From the NCBI RefSeq assembly GCF_027887165.1, contig NC_077227.1, positions 80,989,430 through 81,053,429 on the forward strand: DNA of 64,000 nucleotides. The letters run 5' to 3'. Origin of the DNA: Monodelphis domestica. Taxonomy: Eukaryota > Chordata > Mammalia > Didelphimorphia > Didelphidae. A model generated the notes under the pieces. That model saw only the letters and a program-made list of their open reading frames with translations. It was not told the DNA's origin and made no database searches. A program made the position numbers and the translations under genes. Shown piece after piece: positions 58,501 through 64,000 of this stretch (the first letter of the stretch is position 1; each line of letters opens with the position of its first letter).

Positions 58501-59479
58501 CAATCTTTTTTGTGATGACAAGAAAGCTGTAAATTAACTTTTTAGCAGTAGAACCAGACTTATACAATGTTGTGAAGGTTGAAATAACAAAACTTGGCAA
58601 TAGGTTCAATATTTATAGTGAGGGAAAGTGAGTAATCCAGGATGACATTGAGGTTTCAACCTTTAGTGAGTAGGAAGAATAGTGGTGTGTCTAACAGTCA
58701 TAGACAAATTCAGAAGAGGGGGAGGTTTGGGTTTTGGAGGGATGAGGGGGTTTGGGATATCCTTGGAATCTTATATGGCAAAAGTTAAAAAGCTCTACTC
58801 AGTCTCTTTTAGCTTTTCTTTTTCCTATAGAGATTTGCAGGGACCACAATTGGCATCATGGGAATTCTCAAATAGTGAGAAGCATGATATAATAGATTCA
58901 CACAACTAAAACTCTAAGTTATAGATGAGATATCAATCAATTACAATAAAGGAATTTTCTACTCTTAAAATTATACATCCACACATTCACAAACTCACTG
59001 ATAAAATCATAGTCAAGACCAAGTTAAGTAGAACATTGGTGTCAAAGAATAACAGTCTAAGCAGAATCAAAATTAGTCAAAAGATGAATTAAATATGTCT
59101 GAAGTAAATGAAATTAAATTCATTAATTAAGTCTAAATCTCAAAAGAGCAAGATAGTTCCTGGTGCTATGTTCTGAAAGAGCTAAGTATCTTTTCTAATA
59201 GAAATAGTCAAAGCCCCATAGCAGTTACAATTCATTAGAAGATGGAAGCAAAAGACTTGCAGAGAATATCCCACTGTGGATCAGAAGATGGCTACACAGT
59301 GGAAAAACTGTCTAGCATATAGTCTACCAACCAACCCAGCAGAGAATACCTGAAACTCAGTACCTCTGTCTTGTTGGCATGGGAGAGAGAGATTTTCCTT
59401 ATCAGTTATATTTCTGTTGTTATATTACATGTCTTTCACTTTGAATTAATATATCTTCCTCCCTATCTTCTCACCATGA

Positions 59480-59660
59480 TTTGTATATTCCAGCTGTCAT
59501 CCTTATCTCCCATCATCCTTCACTCCCCCTCTCTCACCATTGACTCTCCAGCTCTCTTTTTATATGTTAACTCCCCTTATGAAATTGTGAGCTCCTTGAG
59601 GACAAGGACCTCCTGGCTTAGTTTCTGAAACATAACAAGAATTTTATAAATATTTTATCT
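59480..59660 (+). mobile_element. L2 3' end, degraded
   Basis: TATGAAATTGTGAGCTCCTT and GAGGACAAGGACCTCCTGG match the L2 3' region; the last bases are mutated. Confidence 0.7.
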
Positions 59661-60372
59661 AGTCTATTCATTTTCCCTTTTTCTTCTGGTTAATCTGGCC
59701 AGAGAAACCTAAGTAGAGCTCCCAGGACACATTTAATTTCTTTCAGTCCATTTCAAGATATCTACCAAGATATCAGGTGCTTTTTTCCTACCATCTGCTT
59801 TGTTTCTCATGCTCTTTAGCTTCTTCAGTTGCTCCATCATATTTTTACAATTGTATGAGCATTTTGCTGTATTTGTTTTCTAGTTGATATTTATTTCCTT
59901 TTATATTCTCCTTGGTTTTTTTATGTTGTTTTGGGTTCTTTCTGAGAGAACCTGGCTCATTTTAAGTCTTCCCTCTGTTATCTTTGCAAGAGTCCTCTTA
60001 TATCACATCAAACCCATCTCTCATTACCACCCACTAAAACAACTACATATCAATCTGACCATTCAGTTTACTATCATTTCCCCACAACTATCTATCTCTT
60101 TCCCATTTATATTGCCAATTCATTTCTACCATTTCTTTCAATATCAAGATCAAAACTTGGCTATTCTAGAATATTTTATGTCAAACCCTCCTGAATTATT
60201 TTGTGCCTTGTTAATTCTAACTCTTTTTATAACTGGTGTCTTCCATTTATGGTCTACTATTTCACCCTTCCTTTTATGTTCCTAGAATCATGGGGTCCTA
60301 GGATTTAGAGCTAGAAAAGTCCTTTGTTCTTGTATTGTTTGGTTGCTGATTTATGTCTTCATAACCCCATGC
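59661..60372. other. Gene B intron 5 up to the RTE insertion
   Basis: T-rich sequence. A 133-codon chance frame on the plus strand (59884-60285) is hydrophobic and has no recognisable domain. At 60286-60330 a segment (GGTCCTAGGATTTAGAGCTA) looks like the start of a MIR-related SINE that the RTE-like element then interrupts. Confidence 0.45.
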
Positions 60373-61307
60373 ACGTTGTAAAATGCGCGAACTGTCTGGG
60401 CGGGTTTTGGATGGCGAGGCGCAATGTGCATTTGAAGCGTCGCTCTAACCAATCCGTGGTCTGTCCAGCATTCAGCTCCTCTCATGGCTCTGGTGATCTT
60501 TACATCCTGGATGTCTCGCCAGCATACAATGATGTAGTCAATGAGATGCCACTGTTTTGATCTTGGGTGCGTCCACGTTGTTTTATATTTGTTCGCCATT
60601 CTGAACACAGTGTTCGTGATGGTGAGTTCAAACTCTGAGCATTTGCTGAGTAGCAGTAGGTCATTGTTGTTCATTTTGCCCACGCCATGTTTGCCGAGCA
60701 CTCCTTTCCATCTTTCATGGTCCTGGCCAACGCGGGTGTTGAAGTCTCCCAGTAGTATCAGCTTGTCATTTGTGGGCACTGAGTGCAGGACGGCACTCAG
60801 GTCAGAGTAGAACTGCTCGATGGTCTCCTCTGTGCTGGTCAGTGTTGGGGCATACGCGCTGCTGATTGTGGCATACCGGTCTTTGCTGAGAGGTAAACAG
60901 ATCTTCATGAGCCTCTCGCTGATGCCCACAGGCAAGTCTGGCAGCTGTTTGAGCAAACTGGTCTTGATGTCCAGGTCAACACCGTGGATTCTGTCTTCAT
61001 TTGAGGCTCTACCTTTCCAGAAGAAGGTGTATCCAGTGGTGGGTTCACTGAGTGATCCCTCTTCTGGTAAGTGTGTTTCGCTTAAGGCTGCGATGTCAAT
61101 GTTATATTGAGCCAATTCTTTACCGATGAGAGCTGTTCTTCTCTCAGGTCTTGGGGTATTCTCTCTATCAAGTAATGTTCTGATGTTCCATGCTCCTAGT
61201 AGGAGTTTCTTTGTATTTTTTCTTTGATTTCGACCGCTTAAAGGGGATGACCCGCCAGCTGCAGTGTGCTGACCGGGTGTTTGTAGGGCAGGCAATGTTT
61301 GGGACAC
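60351..61307 (-). pseudogene. RTE-like endonuclease domain (inverted 5' part of ORF)
   Basis: An open frame of 318 codons encodes an apurinic-type endonuclease. The landmarks are AWNIRTLLD near the start, ALSETHLPEEG with the catalytic Glu, ILLGDFNTRVGQD with the metal-binding Asp/Asn, HLIDYI, and WTDHGLVRA with the catalytic Asp-His. The last seven or eight codons (after FYNV) are flanking genomic sequence, because the element ends at 60373. It is intact but separated by inversion from its own RT domain, so it cannot make the normal protein. Confidence 0.9.
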
Positions 61308-61595
61308 CTTTTCTAGTCCCCTCCCTTGATTAGGGTGAGCAGTGCTGTCCTAGAGAGGGCTGCTCAGTCACCCAGGATGCTGCCGAACGTCCCTGCTGCC
61401 CACAGGGCCGAGCGACCACTGGTCCGTGGGCCACCTACGTGCAGGATCGTGACTACAACTGCCAGTGGTCACCTCCACCTCTTGCGTCGTCACTCCCCCA
61501 TCGCCGGGTGTTTGTAGGGCAGGCAATGTTTGGGACACCTTTTCTAGTCCCCTTCCTTGATTAAGGTGAGCAGTGCTGTCCTAGAGAGGGCTGCT
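61273..61595 (-). repeat. Tandemly repeated 5' UTR of the RTE-like element
   Basis: A 231-bp unit (61273-61503) is followed by a partial second unit (61504-61595). The 92 bases that overlap differ at only two positions. On the element's own strand this lies just upstream of the endonuclease frame and includes AGCAGCCCTCTCTAGGACAG at the presumed 5' end. It is CpG-rich between the repeats. Confidence 0.88.
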
Positions 61596-63874
61596 TTTTA
61601 CAACGTAAGTGGTCTTAAAGATCCATCTTATTTGCAAACATTCCAGTCCTGCCTGGACGACAAGCTGTCTGCCAAGGGACCACTCACTGGAAGCTCAACC
61701 AAGAAATGGAACCAGTTCAGAGACGCAGTGAAGGAAACATCAAAGGCAGTCCTAGGCCCCAAACAATGCAACCACCAGGACTGGTTTGAGGAGAACAACA
61801 CTGCTATTGAAGACCTATTGAACAAAAAGAACAAAGCCTTTATGAAGTGGCAAAATAACCCAAACTCTGCTCCTAAAAAGGACAGATTCAAGTCTCTCCA
61901 AGCCACGGCGCAGCATGAGATCAGGAAGATGCAAGACCGATGGTGGGGAAAAAAGGCAGAAGAAATCCAGGGGTTTGCTGATATGAAAAACTACAAACAA
62001 TTTTTCAGTGTCCTCAAGACTGTCTATGGACCATTAAAACCCACCACCACTCCCTTGCTATCCTCTGACGGTGACACTCTCATAAAAGATAAAAAAGGCA
62101 TCAGCAACAGATGAAAAGAACACTTCAGTCAGCTTCTCAACCGACCCTCTTCAGTTGACCAAAGCGCCCTTGACCAGATCCCCCAAAACCACACCATTGA
62201 ACAACTTGATGTCCCTCCTTCAATAGAGGAAGTCCAAAAAGCCATTAAACAAATGAGTGCAGGCAAGGCACCCGGTAAAGACGGGATACCAACTGAGGTG
62301 TACAAGGCCTTAAATGGAAAGGCGCTCCAGGCATTCAACATAGTGCTGACTAGCATATGGGAAGAGGAAGACATGCCCCCAGAACTCAGAGATGCCTCCA
62401 TCGTAGCCCTATACAAAAACAAAGGTTCACGAGGAGCCTATGACAACTACAGAGGCATCTCACTACTCTCCACTGCTGGAAAGATCCTGGCCCGTGTTAT
62501 ACTCAACAGACTCCCGTCATCTGTTTCAGAGCAGAACTTGCCTGAATCACAATGTGGCTTCTGACCAGATCACAGCACCATCGACATGGTCTTCACGGTG
62601 AGGCAAATGCAGGAAAAATGCCTTGAGCAGAACCTGAGTCTCTACATTGTCTTCATAGACCTGACAAAGGCGTTCGACACAGTGAACAGGGACGCATTGT
62701 GGGTGATCCTCAGCAAGCTCGGTTGCCCAGCAAAATTCCTCAAACTGATCTAGCTCTTTCATGTCGACATGACAGGAGAAGTCCTATCTGGTGGAGAGAC
62801 TTCCAATCGCTTCAACATCTCCAATGGCGTGAAACAAGGCTGTGTCCTCGCTCCGGTACTATTCAACCTATTTTTCACCCAAATATTACGACATGCTGTG
62901 ATGGATCTAGACCTGGGTGTCTACATCAAATACCAACTGGATGGCTCACTATTCGACCTTCGCCGCCTGACTGCCAAAACAAAGACAACAGAGAGACTCA
63001 TCCTGGAAGCTCTCTTCGCAGATGACTGTGCTCTCATGGCCCACCAAGAAAATCATCTCCAAACCATTATGGACAGGTTCCCCACCGCAACAAAACTGTT
63101 TGGTCTGACTATCAGCCTCAGCAAAACAGAGGTGCTGTTCCAACCTGCACCAGGGAGGCCAACGAACCAGCTGTGCATTACAATCGACAGCACGCAGCTT
63201 TCTAACGTCAACACCTTCAAGTACCTGGGCAGCACCATCGCCAACGATGGGTCCCTAGACCACAAGATCAATGCCAGGATCCAAAAGGCCAGCCAGGCAC
63301 TCGGGCGGCTGCGCTCCAAAGTCCTCCAACACAGAGGTGTAAGCACTGCGACGAAGCTCAAAGTGTATAACGCAGTGGTCCTCAGCTCGCTCCTGTACGG
63401 TGTGAGACATGGACACTGTACTGGAAGCACATGAAACAGCTGGAGCAATTCCACCAATGCTCCCTCCAGTCAACCATGAGGATCCGATGGCAGGACCGAA
63501 TCACCAATCAGGAAGTCCTCGACAGAGCCAACTCCACCAGCATCAAAGTCCTGGTCCTCAAAACCCAGCTACGATGGTCTGGACACGTCATCCGCATGGA
63601 CCCACAGCGAATACCAAGACAGATATTCTATGGTGAACTGTCAGCTGGACTCAGGAAACAAGGCCGACCAAAGAAAAGATTCAAGGATCAGCTAAAGTCC
63701 AACTTGAAGTGGGCTGGCATTACACTGAAGCAACTAGAACTCGCTGCCTCTGACAGAAGCAGCTGGCGAACCCACATTCACCATGCTGCCGCCACCACCT
63801 TTGAAGATGAGCGACGTCGACTCTTGCCGCTGCGCGTGAAGGCCGACACCAGGCCACGACTGCACCTCCCGTAA
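61557..63874 (+). pseudogene. RTE-like reverse transcriptase (sense 3' part of ORF)
   Basis: The reading frame continues from FYNVSGLKDP (61597) through a linker to the reverse transcriptase. Landmarks are MSAGKAPGKDGIPTEVYKA (62253), IVFIDLTKAFDTVN (about 62649), NGVKQGCVLAPVLFNLFF (about 62823), and the catalytic ALFADD (about 63010). Defects are stop codons at about 62112, 62562 and 62753, and a frameshift at about 63403. These breaks are few, so the insertion is fairly recent, but this copy is dead. A second frameshift near 63860 separates the zinc finger. Confidence 0.9.
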
Positions 63875-63957
63875 CAACTGGCATCCCATGCCCCATGTGC
63901 CACAAACTCTGTGCCTCAGCCTTTGGACTCCAAAGCCACATGAGGGTACATCAATAG
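63871..63957 (+). pseudogene. C-terminal C2H2 zinc finger of the RTE-like ORF, out of frame
   Basis: A short frame shifted relative to 63431-63874 reads CPMCHKLCASAFGLQSHMRV followed by His, with C-x2-C-x12-H-x3-H spacing and a Leu at the usual core position, then a stop at 63955-63957. C-terminal Zn-binding domains occur in several non-LTR retrotransposon clades and are thought to aid nucleic-acid binding. Confidence 0.75.
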
Positions 63958-64000
63958 ATGATAATGCACAAAGACAATCATCATTCTCGGTCACCGAGAG

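Larger units (their letters stand above)
60373..64000 (+). mobile_element. RTE-like non-LTR retrotransposon with inverted 5' half
   Basis: An APE-type non-LTR element of the RTE-like kind. It consists of an inverted 5' segment (60373-61595, minus) joined to a sense 3' segment (61596 onward, plus). Read separately, the two segments cover the 5' UTR, the endonuclease, the reverse transcriptase and a C-terminal zinc finger, so almost the whole element is present. The breakpoints coincide on the element: an 11-base segment ends the inverted part at 60373-60383 and begins the sense part at 61596-61606. The 3' end lies beyond the window. Base composition is GC-richer than the flanks. The clade name is given with moderate confidence. 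Confidence 0.88.

Noticed and set aside
59884..60285. 133-codon hydrophobic open frame
   Set aside because: T-rich low-complexity intron sequence gives hydrophobic codons by chance; no start context, domain or splice pattern.
57940..60350. Search for exon 5 of gene B
   Set aside because: No segment resembles the FIPSLVHYLPGPHRTF or DFIDYFLIQMG coding regions in either strand. Gene A intron 5 is 3.4 kb and this intron contains a large insertion, so exon 5 is expected beyond the window.
60541..61110. Plus-strand open frames of 89-96 codons in the RTE-like region
   Set aside because: They are antisense shadows of the endonuclease frame.
62129..63473. Minus-strand open frames up to 134 codons over the RT region
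   Set aside because: Shadows of the RT coding frame on the opposite strand.

Overview
This window is vertebrate nuclear DNA, and the evidence points to a marsupial. It is AT-rich, intron-dominated and crowded with LINE-1, L2, CR1/L3, MIR/CORE-SINE and LTR relics. It also carries tRNA-derived SINEs of the kind known from marsupials (the WSINE type suggests an Australian lineage) and an APE-type RTE-like retrotransposon. The species is an inference from repeat content; no single-copy marker in the window proves it.

The genic content is a piece of a cytochrome P450 family 2 cluster on the minus strand. Gene A (coding 40401 down to 16676) is a complete nine-exon CYP2C-like gene. Its exon lengths are 180, 163, 150, 161, 177, 142, 188, 142 and 188 nt. 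All splice sites are GT-AG, the frame is open throughout, and the product is 496 residues with the N-terminal anchor, WxxxR, I-helix, ExxR and heme-cysteine motifs. Gene B (57939 down to 47148) is a second, closely related copy in the same orientation about 6.7 kb upstream of gene A. Only exons 6-9 lie in the window; exons 1-5 are expected beyond position 64000. The two genes are a head-to-tail tandem pair, as in mammalian CYP2C clusters. Both encode predicted ER-membrane monooxygenases, and each has one unusual substitution at a conserved site.

Layout: 1-4.6 kb, two head-to-tail LINE-1 copies; 4.6-15.9 kb, gene-free, old L1 fragments in both orientations with one solo LTR; 16.0-40.4 kb, gene A with repeat-filled introns (CR1/L3 in intron 8, L2 in intron 1, microsatellites in introns 3, 5 and 6, and a diverged 1-kb duplicated block in introns 6 and 8); 40.4-47.1 kb, intergenic, holding the gene A promoter region, a CpG-rich patch, and an LTR interrupted by a 34-nt C tract; 47.1-60.3 kb, gene B exons 9-6; 60.4-64.0 kb, an RTE-like retrotransposon whose 5' half is inverted relative to its 3' half, inserted in gene B intron 5.

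I found no evidence of a wholly new biological system. The most informative observations are the twin-priming structure of the RTE-like element, the Glu-to-Gln change in the gene B I-helix, an HNF4-type site upstream of gene A, the 1-kb intronic duplication, and the homopolymer-interrupted LTR. Repeat-family names come from recognising sequence patterns, and repeat boundaries are approximate unless stated otherwise.
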